In this document: positions 54,400-63,035 of the stretch, one piece after another
Numbering within the stretch: the stretch's first letter is position 1
How the letters are laid out: every line of letters begins with the position of its first letter
Origin: Marivita sp041725935
GTDB lineage: Bacteria > Pseudomonadota > Alphaproteobacteria > Rhodobacterales > Rhodobacteraceae
DNA length: 64,000 bases
Direction of reading: 5' to 3'
Assembly: GCA_041725935.1 (NCBI GenBank)
Contig: JBGRQD010000010.1
Location: 76,243-140,242 of the forward strand
The notes under the pieces: generated by a model
Databases searched by the model: none
Seen by the model: only the letters and a program-made list of their open reading frames with translations
What the model was told of the DNA's origin: nothing
Made by a program: the position numbers and the translations under genes

Positions 54400-55299
54400 C
54401 TAGTTGGTGGCAGAGGTCAATCCGTCCGCCACGGTTCGGGTGGTGACGGTCAGCAGGTCGAGATAGGTCGGAACCGGCCCGCCTGCCTCGCTCAGCGAAT
54501 CGACAAAGAGCACACCGCCATAGGTGACACCCGTTTCGCGCGCGACCTGTTCCGCCGGGGCGGTGTTGACGGTGCTTTCGCAGAACACGACCGGGATATC
54601 GTGTTCGCGAACACCGTCGATGACTGCGCGCACCTGCTGGGGTGTGCCGGTCTGATCGGCGTTCATCGGCCAGAGGTAGAGTTCCCTGAGTCCCATGTCG
54701 CGGGCCAGATAGCTGAACGCGCCTTCGCAGGTCACAAGCCAGCGCTGGTCTTCGGGGATCGCAGCCACAGCGGCGCGCAGCGGTTCGATGGTGGCGCGCA
54801 ATTCGTCTTTGTAGCGATCGGCATTTGCGGCGTAGATCGCGGCATTGTCGGGGTCCTGCTCGGAAAAGGCAGCGGCGATGTTGTCGATGTAGATCAACGC
54901 GTTATCCAGCCCCATCCAGGCATGGGGGTTCGGCTTGCCCTCGTAGCTGCCAGACGAAATGGAAATCGGGTCGATGCCGTCACTGAGCGTCACCGAGGGC
55001 ACTTCATCGAGATTCGAGAGGAATTGTTCGAACCACAGTTCGAGGTTGAGCCCGTTCCATAAGATAAGATCAGCGTCATAGGCGCGCACGATGTCCTGCG
55101 GCGTCGGTTCATAGCCGTGGATCTCCGCACCCGGTTTGGTGATCGACACCACCTCGGCGGCGTCGCCTGCCACGTTCGACGCCATATCGGCCAGAACGGT
55201 AAAGGTGGTGACCACCTTCATCTTGTCCTGCGCCACGGCCGTGTTCGCCCCCGCGACCAGAACCGCGGCCGACATCAGCCCTAGAATACCCGTCTTCAT
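54400..55299 (-). CDS. sitA: Manganese/iron-binding periplasmic protein (SitA-type)
   Basis: 299 residues, cluster-9 solute-binding protein. Sec signal peptide MKTGILGLMSAAVLVAGANTA to AQ, then VTTFTVLADMASNVAGD, metal-ligand histidines in GAEIHGYEPTPQD and NPHAWMG, WLVTCEGAFSYLARD and VVFCESTVN. The lack of a His-rich loop (typical of ZnuA) favours Mn/Fe. The ATG at 55299 has a near-perfect CAGGAGGTGA site. Confidence 0.9.
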   Translation of the reverse strand: MKTGILGLMSAAVLVAGANTAVAQDKMKVVTTFTVLADMASNVAGDAAEVVSITKPGAEIHGYEPTPQDIVRAYDADLILWNGLNLELWFEQFLSNLDEVPSVTLSDGIDPISISSGSYEGKPNPHAWMGLDNALIYIDNIAAAFSEQDPDNAAIYAANADRYKDELRATIEPLRAAVAAIPEDQRWLVTCEGAFSYLARDMGLRELYLWPMNADQTGTPQQVRAVIDGVREHDIPVVFCESTVNTAPAEQVARETGVTYGGVLFVDSLSEAGGPVPTYLDLLTVTTRTVADGLTSATN

Positions 55300-55342
55300 C
55301 CGTTTCACCTCCTGCATGAGTATGTCTGTTTCGTTTTGAAAA

Positions 55343-55357
55343 TGCAAATCACTCGCA
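55343..55357. promoter_or_regulatory. Candidate Mur/Fur-type box upstream of sitA
   Basis: TGCAAATCACTCGCA, an imperfect inverted repeat (TGCAA/TCGCA arms), 44-58 bp upstream of the sitA start. It resembles manganese-responsive Mur boxes in alphaproteobacteria as I recall them; not verified. Confidence 0.4.
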
Positions 55358-55460
55358 AGAAGGTAAGAGACAGCATCCGTTCTGCAAGACGCAGTCCGCA
55401 AAAAAGGCGCATTTACGCCGGCTGGCGCTGCGCTGTGACGATCCCAATGTTGGAGGTCAG

Positions 55461-55507
55461 TGGTGAGCCGTGCAGGATTCGAACCTGCGACCCACTGATT
55501 AAAAGTC
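55461..55507 (-). tRNA. 3' half of tRNA-Lys(UUU), attachment-site remnant, not functional
   Basis: On the minus strand 47 bases encode the anticodon loop with TTT (from GACTTTTAATC), variable region, T arm GCAGGTTCGAATCCTGC, acceptor strand ACGGCTC, discriminator A and CCA. The 5' half is missing: beyond 55507 the sequence no longer pairs as a tRNA. This is what an integrated element leaves when it recombines inside a tRNA 3' end, and the integrase gene is 165 bp away. The intact tRNA should be at the other end of the element. Confidence 0.85.
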
Positions 55508-55672
55508 TGTCGGTTCTATGTTTTCCCTAGATTGCACCGGATTGCGCCAATCTGCACAAAGCCTTGTGAAATATGGTGGAAACGCTTATACGGGTTGCAT
55601 GGGCTTGCACAGTGTTTCCGTTTCCGTGGTAGCCCGGTGGTAGCCATGTGGTAGCCAAGACAGGGGATAGCC

Positions 55673-56944
55673 ATGACTGAGAAATCAAAGCTGACAAAGC
55701 GCACCGTCGATGCCCTCAAGCCCGCCGCCGCGCGCTTCGTGGCGTGGGATACGGAAATCTCAGGCTTTGGTATTCGCGTGGCCCCGTCCGGTCGAAAGTC
55801 ATACGTCCTGAAATATCGCATTGGCGGTGGGCGTTCTGGCCGGGTGCGTTGGGCTGTGATCGGTTCTCATGGAACCCTGACCCCGGATCAGGCGCGGGAG
55901 ATCGCGCGCGGCTGGGCAGCGGATGTTGCCGCCGGGGGTGATCCTGCCACGGTCAAGACAAACTGGCGCAAGGCTCCGACGGTCAAAGACCTCATGGCCG
56001 ATTACCTGTCGGATCACGTCGCAAAGCAAAACAAGCCCAGCACCGAAACCAATGCGCGGGCGATGGTGGCGAACCTGATTGTGCCCGCGCTGGGGGGCCT
56101 CAAGGTTGCCGATGTGACAATCGGTGATGTGGCCCGCTTCCACAACGCGAACGCTGCCACGCCCTATCAGGCGAACCGTGCGCTTGCTGCGCTGTCGAAA
56201 GCGTTTGAACTTGCCGAGGTTTGGGGAATGCGCCCTGAGCACTCAAACCCATGCCGCCGGGTGCAGCGATTCAAAGAACAATCGCGGGAACGCTACCTGA
56301 ATGCTGCTGAGTTTCAGCGCCTGGGGGATGTGCTGGCGTTGGCAGAACTCGAACCCTTGCGGGTTGCCGCGACCGATGGCCGGGAACGGATGACACGGGT
56401 GAACCCTGAGGCAATCCGGGCAATCCGCCTTCTGATATTCACGGGTGCCCGAGCTGGCGAAATCTTATCCCTTCGATGGGAGCATATCGACGTCGCCAAC
56501 GGGCGCGCGAACCTGCCCGATAGCAAGACCGGAAAGAAGGTGATCCAATTGCCCGCGCCCGCGCTTGAGGTTCTGGCAACGGCGGATCGGCCTGAGGATG
56601 GCCGGGGCTTCGTGATCCGGGGTGGTGATGCGTCAGAACCCAAAACGCCGCTGGTCAATCTCAAAGACCCGTGGGGCGTGATCCGGTCACAGGCTGGCCT
56701 TGCCGATGTGCGCTTGCACGATCTGCGCCACGCCTTCGCGTCTATAGCTGTGTCGGGCGGGGCCACGTTGCCTATGATCGGTGCGCTTCTGGGGCACCGC
56801 GACACCAAGACGACGCAACGCTATGCGCACCTCTTTGACGATGTGCAGCGCGGCACGGCGGATATGGTGGCGGGCCGGATATCGGACGCGATGCGCGGGC
56901 CGGATGGCGGGGCGGATGTGGTGCCGATACGTCAAAACCGCTAG
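55673..56944 (+). CDS. int: Tyrosine-type site-specific integrase (P4/DUF4102 type)
   Basis: 423 residues. N-terminal DUF4102-like domain (KLTKRTVDALKP, WDTEISGFGIRVAPSGRKSY), SAM-like core-binding domain (about 105-190), and the catalytic domain with R260 (FTGARAGEILSLRW), H349 and R352 in LHDLRHAF, H375 in LGHRDTKTTQRY and the nucleophile Y384. All catalytic residues are intact, so the element may still be mobile. It inserts into the adjacent tRNA-Lys. Confidence 0.95.
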   Translation: MTEKSKLTKRTVDALKPAAARFVAWDTEISGFGIRVAPSGRKSYVLKYRIGGGRSGRVRWAVIGSHGTLTPDQAREIARGWAADVAAGGDPATVKTNWRKAPTVKDLMADYLSDHVAKQNKPSTETNARAMVANLIVPALGGLKVADVTIGDVARFHNANAATPYQANRALAALSKAFELAEVWGMRPEHSNPCRRVQRFKEQSRERYLNAAEFQRLGDVLALAELEPLRVAATDGRERMTRVNPEAIRAIRLLIFTGARAGEILSLRWEHIDVANGRANLPDSKTGKKVIQLPAPALEVLATADRPEDGRGFVIRGGDASEPKTPLVNLKDPWGVIRSQAGLADVRLHDLRHAFASIAVSGGATLPMIGALLGHRDTKTTQRYAHLFDDVQRGTADMVAGRISDAMRGPDGGADVVPIRQNR

Positions 56945-57403
56945 GCGGTGGGCACCTATATCTTGTGCCCGTGATCGGTCACTTTCGACCCTTTTCTATT
57001 TCTCTGTATACCCAAAATCGCTGTAACTTTGTAACTCCGTAACTTTTCCGCTTAAGCCGCTGATAAGACACAGGCTTTCAGGTTACAAAATGGAACGCGC
57101 AAAGTTACAGGGTTTTCGTTCTGTAACTTTTTGCCCGCCCTTTCTGCAATTCACGGCAAGCCCCCGCAAGTCCGGTGGGAAAGGTCCGATTTTCGGGCGG
57201 TGCGAAAATTGGGCCAAAATGGGCCGAAAATGGCAGTTTTGCGCAAAACGTGCGACACAAGATGTTGTGTACCCTTGCCCAGCGCGTACAAGCCGATTTA
57301 GTGTGGTCGCGGGCGGCTAGGTTTAGCGGCTGAAAGCCGGATTTCGCACCCGGCCCGCCGCCCGCGTGACAATGTGCGACCGCCACGCGAGGGCGAAACC
57401 GAC
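56945..57403. repeat. Repeat-rich noncoding region, possible origin or control region of the element
   Basis: 459 bp without a gene. TGTAACTTT, GTAACTCC and GTAACTTT lie in tandem at 57022-57047; AAAGTTACAG and CTGTAACTTT form a 10-bp inverted repeat (57101-57110 and 57121-57130) followed by TT. A second set, GAAAATTGGGCC, AAAATGGGCC, GAAAATGGCAG (57204-57236), repeats every 10-12 bp. ACACAA-GATG-TTGTGT (57255-57270) is a further palindrome. Iteron-like arrays near primase/helicase genes suggest an origin; unproven. Confidence 0.5.
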
Positions 57404-58168
57404 ATGGAAACGACACCCGAGAAGCAATTTCTGCTAGCCGCGAACGCCCTCTACCTGAACCGCGTGAACTTCCTACTAGACCTGAATAGATATGACCCAG
57501 AGACCCGGCGGCACAAGGCCCGCCTTGATCGCGAGGACTATTCCAGCTTCCAACGCTTGCGGGATTGCATTTCGTGGCCCGGTCTACTGGATGATCGAAT
57601 AGAGCCACCGTTTCAGGATCTTGAGAGCCGCGCCGCCCGAGACAAGCGACTGGGGGATTTGATTGCATCGCCTGCCGATATCGCCCGCGTGACTTTTTCC
57701 GAAATTCCTTTTTCAGAAGATGAGAAACAGCGCCTTTTGAGCGCGGGCTTAGAGGCGTTTGACACGCTGGACACCCTGACACCAATTGCACGGCAAGGCC
57801 CCGGCCAAGTAATTCGGACCGCGCGTGATATCGTGATCGAACGATTGACGCGCGGTGTTGCTCAGGCTCAGGCTCAGGCGGGGGTATCGTGGCAAGAGGT
57901 GGCGGCGCAATGCCCCGAATGGAACCTTCCAAAGGCAAAGAACGGCGGCGCCGTTCGAGAGGTTGTTTCGAGAGTGATGGAAGGGGAGTCGCCCAGCGCG
58001 CACGACGCTGCGAGATGTATTGTGGAGCGCCATGGATGGGCACCAAGAGGCAAGGCGCGCGCCGGAATGATTATCGCATACTCCGATGGGGCCGCTATTG
58101 ATGCGCTTGGTAGAAAGGCCCGCAACATATTGAAGGAACTTGAGAAAGAGGGCTTTTTCCCTAATTGA
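57404..58168 (+). CDS. Hypothetical protein of the island
   Basis: 254 residues, soluble, no family recognised. It is rich in charged helices, with an AQAQAQAGVSWQEVAAQCPEW stretch around 155 and the C-terminal ALGRKARNILKELEKEGFF. The ATG at 57404 with GAGGG upstream is chosen; a GTG at 57374 is in frame. Position between the repeat region and alpA suggests a role in element replication or control. Confidence 0.6.
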   Translation: METTPEKQFLLAANALYLNRVNFLLDLNRYDPETRRHKARLDREDYSSFQRLRDCISWPGLLDDRIEPPFQDLESRAARDKRLGDLIASPADIARVTFSEIPFSEDEKQRLLSAGLEAFDTLDTLTPIARQGPGQVIRTARDIVIERLTRGVAQAQAQAGVSWQEVAAQCPEWNLPKAKNGGAVREVVSRVMEGESPSAHDAARCIVERHGWAPRGKARAGMIIAYSDGAAIDALGRKARNILKELEKEGFFPN

Positions 58169-58255
58169 CCCGAACCTTTCCGGACAAACCCGAATGAATG
58201 CCCAGTATGTGCGGGTGCAGGTTGCTCATGTTTCACACAAACAGGAGCAACACCA

Positions 58256-58471
58256 ATGCAAGACACTTTCACAGACGATCGCCTTTTGTCGCGCCCGGAG
58301 GTGCAGACCTATTTCGGGCTGACCCAGCGCTTTCTTGAGGTTGCCGCCGTCAAAGGCAATGGCCCGCCCTTTATCAAGCTGGGCCGCGCCGTGCGCTATC
58401 GCGTTGGCGATGTGCGGGCATGGATCGAAGCCCGCCGCGTGGCGTCCACTTCTCAGGAGGTGGGCCAGTGA
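58256..58471 (+). CDS. AlpA-like / excisionase-type helix-turn-helix protein
   Basis: 71 residues. LLSRPEVQTYFGLTQRFLEVAA forms a MerR-like winged helix-turn-helix start and PFIKLGRAVRYRVGDVRAWIEAR is the typical AlpA/HTH_17 ending. Such proteins activate integrase or act as directionality factors. AACAGGAGCAACACCA precedes the ATG. The stop overlaps the next start by GTGA. Confidence 0.82.
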   Translation: MQDTFTDDRLLSRPEVQTYFGLTQRFLEVAAVKGNGPPFIKLGRAVRYRVGDVRAWIEARRVASTSQEVGQ

Positions 58472-59121
58472 TCGGCGGTTCGGGTGAGGTGACAGAGGCA
58501 CGGCGGCGGATTGCAAAAACCTTGCAGGTTTATGGCGGGGTTCGCTTTGACCAGTGGTCGCATGGCGGACTTTGCAAAACCGTTCGCGCGGGTTTTGTTC
58601 AGACCAAACACAACTCCGATACAGGCCAAGTTGAGTCCACCTTCTATTTCATGGCTGAGCCGTTGGCGGAGGTTCTGGCGGGGCTGGATTTTCGCGCCGT
58701 GGTTTCCGAACTCATGGCGGCGGGTGTGATCGTGCCCCAGATCGAAAAGGGCAAAGAGGTTTCGAGTAAGGTCTTTCATGTGCCTTCAGGCGGTGCAAAG
58801 TTTCGCTTGTATCAGATCGACCCTGATAAGTTGGGTGATGGAAACGAAGATGCCACTGGGCCGGGTAATGTCTTGCCGCTGGCGGATGTGGTGCATCTGC
58901 CCAATGGCCGGATTGCCGCGCGTGATCCAGTTGACGCCGCCTTTTGCAACCTTGATCTGACCGGGTGCCGCCTATCCGACCGCGAGAAATTCGCGTTCGC
59001 AGTTGACGCAGTCAACCGTTGGGAGGCTTTCGTTGAATCGGTCCAAAGGGTTGAGGCCCTCATTCGGCTGTATGAGGAAGGCACGACCCTGCCCCAGATC
59101 GGAGGCAAGCCCCATGAGTGA
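58468..59121 (+). CDS. Protein with a duplicated DUF927-helicase C-terminal domain
   Basis: 217 residues. Residues about 8-125 are a close copy of the last 130 residues of the helicase at 60018-61886: both have EARRRIA-TLQ, STFYFMAEPL, EVLAGLDFR-VVSELMAAG and VPQIEKGKEV. At DNA level 58648-58790 and 61660-61800 are almost identical. The remaining about 90 residues (LPNGRIAARDPVD, LSDREKFAFAVDAVNRWEAF) are unrelated. Start is GTG at 58468 with AGGAGG 7 bases upstream. Confidence 0.75.
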   Translation: MIGGSGEVTEARRRIAKTLQVYGGVRFDQWSHGGLCKTVRAGFVQTKHNSDTGQVESTFYFMAEPLAEVLAGLDFRAVVSELMAAGVIVPQIEKGKEVSSKVFHVPSGGAKFRLYQIDPDKLGDGNEDATGPGNVLPLADVVHLPNGRIAARDPVDAAFCNLDLTGCRLSDREKFAFAVDAVNRWEAFVESVQRVEALIRLYEEGTTLPQIGGKPHE

Positions 59122-60025
59122 GGCTCAAGACGTTGTTCGGGCGCTGGGCGGTGAATGGCGCTCGAACTATGGGCTTTGCCCCTGCCCAATTTGCCAACCC
59201 GAACGGCGGGCAGATCAACGGGGCCTGAGCGTGACCGATTCCGGCGGTAAGACGTTGTTGCGGTGCCACAAGGCCGGGTGCCCTGCCCCTGACATTTTCA
59301 CGGAACTGAGGGCGCGCGGGATAGTGCAAGGCACTGGGCACAGCTTGCAGCGGTCGCCCGCCGAAATCGACCGGGAACGCGAGACCCGGCGGCAACAGAA
59401 GGCCCGGACGCAACGCTATTGCGACGATCTGTTTTCGCAGGCGGTGCCTATCACCGGGACGCCCGCCGAAACCTATCTTGAGGGGCGCGGGATCAAGGCA
59501 CAGTGGCACAAGATGCGCCACACGCTGCGCTTTCATCCGGCCATGCCTCACACCCGGACAAAGCAAAACCTGCCCGCGATGGTGGCCCGTTTGAGGGGGC
59601 CGGATGGCAAGGCGATGGGCATACATCGCACCTATCTGCGCCCCGATGGGTCAGGAAAGGCGGACCTGCAAGGCGGGGCCAAGATGATGCTGGGGGCCTG
59701 TAGTGGTGGCGCGGTGCGCTTTGGGCCTGACCGTCCGGTGATCGCGCTGGCAGAGGGTATCGAGACCGCGCTTTCCATCGGCGTGGCGTCACGCCTGACA
59801 GTCTGGGCCACCTTGTCCACCTCTGGTCTGAAAGGGTTGATCCTGCCCCCGCCGCCCGTGGCTGAGGTTGTCGTGATCGCGGCGGACAATGATCCGGCGG
59901 GGCTGGCGGCGGCTGAGGAAGCGGCGGCGCGGTTCGAGGCTGAGGGGCGCGCGGTTTCGGTGATCGCCCCTCAGGCTCAGGGCCAAGATTTCAATGACGT
60001 TCTGCGGGGTGGTGCAGATGAGTAG
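59114..60025 (+). CDS. Phage/plasmid-type DNA primase with Toprim domain
   Basis: 303 residues. An N-terminal zinc-binding region with CPCPIC and CHKAGC (about 20-57), then the Toprim fold with the catalytic glutamate in VIALAEGIETALSIGVAS and DxD-like acids in VVVIAADNDPAG. It makes primers for element DNA replication. The ATG at 59114 has GGAGG upstream and overlaps the previous gene by 8 bp. Confidence 0.85.
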   Translation: MSEAQDVVRALGGEWRSNYGLCPCPICQPERRADQRGLSVTDSGGKTLLRCHKAGCPAPDIFTELRARGIVQGTGHSLQRSPAEIDRERETRRQQKARTQRYCDDLFSQAVPITGTPAETYLEGRGIKAQWHKMRHTLRFHPAMPHTRTKQNLPAMVARLRGPDGKAMGIHRTYLRPDGSGKADLQGGAKMMLGACSGGAVRFGPDRPVIALAEGIETALSIGVASRLTVWATLSTSGLKGLILPPPPVAEVVVIAADNDPAGLAAAEEAAARFEAEGRAVSVIAPQAQGQDFNDVLRGGADE

Positions 60026-61886
60026 GAAACAGATTGAAAGCACTGTCGAAGGCGCGGTGAAGGCTGCGAAATCGAAGGCAAAGGCGGGCGCTGTGCAGAG
60101 CGGAAAGGCCCAGCGCGCCACAACCAAACGCCGCTTTCCGTTCAAGGTGGATGAAACTGGGGTCTTTCGTGAGATCGAACGCGACTCGGAGGATGGCGGC
60201 ACCCGCAAGACATGGGTGCGCTTCATGTCGACCGTGCATGTGCTGGCCCTGACCCGCGACGATGAATGCGAGAATTGGGGCAGGCTTATCGAGGTGGTCG
60301 ACCGGGACGGGGTGGCGCATCAATGGGCAATGCCCGCCGCCTTGTTCGCTGGATCGGGCGAACCCTTGCGGGCCGAACTCTTGCGCCTTGGGTGCGAGAT
60401 AGAGCCGCGCCGGGAAAGCAAGGCGTGGCTTCTGGAATATCTGCAAGGGGCAGATCCTCAAGACCGCGCCCGGTGCGTGACTCGCATAGGCTGGCAGGGG
60501 GAAATCTACGTCCTGCCCGATGGTTCGATCGGCAATGCCGACACCGGGGAACGGGTGATCCTGCAATCGACCGAAAAGCCAGATCACGCCTTCAGCATCG
60601 CGGGCACCTTGCAGGAATGGCAGACCGATGTTGCATCTCGAGCGCTGGGCAATTCGCGGCTTGTGCTGTCGGTATCGGCCGCTTTTGCCGCGCCGATGCT
60701 GGCCTTGGCCGGGGATGATGGCGGCGGGTTCCATTTTCGCGGGGCTTCATCTTCGGGGAAATCAACCGCCCTGACCGTGGCGGGTTCGGTCTGGGGCGGC
60801 GGCGGTACGCAAGGTTTCGTGCGGAACTGGCGGGCTACCGACAACGCTCTTGAGAGCACAGCCGGAATGGCCTGCGATAACCTTCTGTGTCTCGATGAAC
60901 TGTCACAGGTGGACCCCCGCGCGGCGGCGGCGGCGGCTTACATGCTGGCAAATGGCAGAGGCAAAAGCCGCGCTGGTCGCGAGGGGCAGGCCCGCAAGGC
61001 GTTGGAATGGCGGGTTCTATTTCTAAGCAATGGCGAAATCGGTCTTGCCGACAAGATCAAAGAGGGAGGCGGAAAAATTGCCGCCGGCATGGAAGTGCGG
61101 GTGGTGGACCTCAGGGCCGATGCAGGCGCGGGCATGGGGATATTCGAGGAAACCCACGGGGCACCCGATGCCGCCGCATTCGCGCAACGCCTGAAGAAAT
61201 CCGCCAATAGCTTCTACGGAACGGCGGGACGGGCCTTTGTGGCGGCGCTGGTGGATGACCTGCCGGAATACCGCGACAAGCTGTCGGAACTGCGCAAAGG
61301 ATTTGTCCTGGGGGCGTTGCCGCCGGGATCAGATGGGCAGGTGCGCCGCGTGGCGGATCGGTTCGCCTTGGTGGCGGCGGCGGGTGAAATCGCTACCGCG
61401 CTGGACGTGACCGGATGGCCCGCCGGGGCCGCGCTGAGTGCCGCGCAACGTTGTTTCGCTGATTGGCTGGCAGAGCGTGGGGGCGTCGGTTCCAGTGAGG
61501 TAGCAGAGGCACGGCGGCGGATTGCAGAAACCTTGCAGATGCACGGTTCCAGCCGGTTCCAGCGCTGGGCGCGGTCCAGTAGTGACCGCATGGTGATTAC
61601 GAACCGTCTGGGCTTTGTGAAGATCGAAGGCGACCCCGATGTAGAGGACGTTGAAAGCACCTTCTATTTCATGGCTGAGCCACTGAAAGAGGTTCTGGCG
61701 GGGCTGGATTTCCGCACCGTGGTTTCCGAACTCATGGCGGCGGGCGTGATCGTGCCCCAGATCGAAAAGGGCAAAGAGGTTCCGAACAAGGTCTTTCATG
61801 TATCCAGCGGCGGCGGAAAGCATCGCCTCTACCAGATCGACCGCGATAAGCTGGATGGTGCAACCGGGGGCGATGATGGCGCATAA
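60018..61886 (+). CDS. DUF927 superfamily III-like helicase/primase-associated ATPase
   Basis: 622 residues. Central ATPase with Walker A GASSSGKST (242-250) and Walker B-like NLLCLDELSQVDPRAA; upstream TRIGWQGEIYVLPDGSIG is the DUF927 hallmark. The C-terminal 130 residues are the source of the duplicate at 58468. It is the likely replicative helicase of the element with the primase it overlaps by 8 bp. Confidence 0.88.
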   Translation: MSRKQIESTVEGAVKAAKSKAKAGAVQSGKAQRATTKRRFPFKVDETGVFREIERDSEDGGTRKTWVRFMSTVHVLALTRDDECENWGRLIEVVDRDGVAHQWAMPAALFAGSGEPLRAELLRLGCEIEPRRESKAWLLEYLQGADPQDRARCVTRIGWQGEIYVLPDGSIGNADTGERVILQSTEKPDHAFSIAGTLQEWQTDVASRALGNSRLVLSVSAAFAAPMLALAGDDGGGFHFRGASSSGKSTALTVAGSVWGGGGTQGFVRNWRATDNALESTAGMACDNLLCLDELSQVDPRAAAAAAYMLANGRGKSRAGREGQARKALEWRVLFLSNGEIGLADKIKEGGGKIAAGMEVRVVDLRADAGAGMGIFEETHGAPDAAAFAQRLKKSANSFYGTAGRAFVAALVDDLPEYRDKLSELRKGFVLGALPPGSDGQVRRVADRFALVAAAGEIATALDVTGWPAGAALSAAQRCFADWLAERGGVGSSEVAEARRRIAETLQMHGSSRFQRWARSSSDRMVITNRLGFVKIEGDPDVEDVESTFYFMAEPLKEVLAGLDFRTVVSELMAAGVIVPQIEKGKEVPNKVFHVSSGGGKHRLYQIDRDKLDGATGGDDGA

Positions 61887-62115
61887 ACCGGACTGGGGGG
61901 CGCTGGGCGCGTTGTTCCAGCCCCCGCCCACCGCCGATGTGCCAGCCCCCGGCCCTGACAGTGACCTTGTGATGTATCGAGGTGAAGCGGTGCCCCGGTG
62001 GCTGGCCCGTGACCTTGTGCAAGAGCGCGCCGCGATATTCGAGTATGATGTGGGAATGAGCCGCGCCGATGCTGAGGCGCTGGCACGGCGGGGGCTGAGA
62101 CACGAAAGCCCGTGA
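61876..62115 (+). CDS. Small hypothetical protein of the island
   Basis: 79 residues: AHKPDWGALGALFQPPPTAD start, Pro-rich linker, then VPRWLARDLVQERAAIFEYD and SRADAEALARRGL. It overlaps the helicase by 11 bp, so is probably coupled. ATG 61873 is equally possible. No family recognised. Confidence 0.6.
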   Translation: MAHKPDWGALGALFQPPPTADVPAPGPDSDLVMYRGEAVPRWLARDLVQERAAIFEYDVGMSRADAEALARRGLRHESP

Positions 62116-62142
62116 TATCATGCCCTGCACCGGGAAAAACGA

Positions 62143-62191
62143 AGCCCCGCACGACTTGGATTCGTCTTTGCGGGGCTACCACGTTAGTGGT
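62143..62191 (+). terminator. Hairpins after the replication genes
   Basis: AGCCCCGCA / TGCGGGGCT (62143-62151 and 62169-62177) with a 17-base loop, followed directly by ACCAC-GTTA-GTGGT and TTT. Together they may end the replication transcript before the convergent toxin gene. Confidence 0.5.
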
Positions 62192-62291
62192 TTTGAGGCT
62201 CAACGCAAAGCGCGAGCGGACGCGATACAGATAGGGTGTAAATCCTCACACGTCAATGAAACGGGGCGTCACCACCTGCATTTATGCCTCA

Positions 62292-62696
62292 TTAAAGACC
62301 CAGCGCCAGCTTGAGGCACACCCGCACTTTCTCAAAATCAGCCTCAGAAATACGCGGTGTCAGGTACTTACGTTTGCCCGTCTGATCTCGCTCCGTTCGA
62401 AAGAGATCAAGCCGCTCAAAGCCCACTGTTGCAACCATGTCAGCTTTTACCCAACAAATGACTTCTTCGAAGTTGGGCAATTTATACGGTAATTCAATCT
62501 GACAGTGGTGCGGGGCGACTCGTTCGGGTGGCGATGTGCTGAGCGGTACCACGGTCAACAAGCCTCTGCGGTGCCGCAAGCGGGGTGACACGGCAATGAC
62601 CGGGCGGCGCTTCACCATCTCAGGCGGTACGAACCCACCTTTGCTGTAGTCACACAGCAGCACCGTTCGAGGGGTAACGTCGAACTTGATTGGCAA
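62292..62696 (-). CDS. Type II toxin, PemK/MazF family
   Basis: 134 residues. RTVLLCDYSKGGFVPPEMVKRRPVIAVSPR (about 10-39) and GLLTVVPLSTSPPE are the PemK/MazF fold; homologues are sequence-specific mRNA endonucleases. The start is TTG, 1 base after the antitoxin stop, which fits a coupled toxin made at a lower level. Activity is assumed. Confidence 0.85.
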   Translation of the reverse strand: MPIKFDVTPRTVLLCDYSKGGFVPPEMVKRRPVIAVSPRLRHRRGLLTVVPLSTSPPERVAPHHCQIELPYKLPNFEEVICWVKADMVATVGFERLDLFRTERDQTGKRKYLTPRISEADFEKVRVCLKLALGL

Positions 62697-62697
62697 G

Positions 62698-62937
62698 TCA
62701 GGAAACCTTTACGCTTGATGTGAGGGCCACACCCGGCCCGGTGGCTACATCACCGCTTTCAAGGAATTGAACGCCCAGCCCCTCAAGGGCAAGCTGCACA
62801 TGCTGGGTTGTCGATGCCTTCCCGTCGCCTTTGTCCAAGCGGTTTAGGGTGTTCCTGTGGAGCCCGGTTCGCTCTGCAAGCTCTGGGTTGCTCAAGCCAA
62901 GCGCGGCTTTTGCCATTTTGAATTGATCCGCGTTCAT
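62698..62937 (-). CDS. XRE family antitoxin / regulator
   Basis: 79 residues. Helix-turn-helix in AKAALGLSNPELAERTGLHRNTLNRLDKGDG (about 8-38), with a C-terminal part QHVQLALEGLGVQFLESG that resembles the DUF/XRE antitoxin tail. It probably binds the operators at 62956-63019 and represses its own operon. AGGGGA ribosome binding site. Confidence 0.82.
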   Translation of the reverse strand: MNADQFKMAKAALGLSNPELAERTGLHRNTLNRLDKGDGKASTTQHVQLALEGLGVQFLESGDVATGPGVALTSSVKVS

Positions 62938-62955
62938 TTTTCATTCCCCTTATTG

Positions 62956-63019
62956 TGCTGTTAGCACTTTTAATGTGTTGACAGCATATGCTATAAGCAC
63001 TAAAAATATGCTATCAGCA
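62956..63019. promoter_or_regulatory. Four-site operator array between the antitoxin and a divergent gene
   Basis: Four copies of TGYT-NNN-AGCA at 62956-62966, 62976-62986, 62989-62999 and 63009-63019, with steps of 20, 13 and 20 bp. Sites 1 and 2 face the antitoxin start, sites 3 and 4 the divergent gene, so one repressor could control both. Confidence 0.7.
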
Positions 63020-63035
63020 CACGAAAGGCGATGCA

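Noticed and set aside
55461..55507. Functional tRNA-Lys
   Set aside because: Only the 3' half is present; D arm and 5' acceptor strand are missing.
62956..63019. CRISPR-like short repeats
   Set aside because: Units are 11-bp palindromes with uneven spacing and no spacers of uniform length; they fit repressor operators. The repeats at 57022-57236 are rejected as CRISPR for the same reasons.
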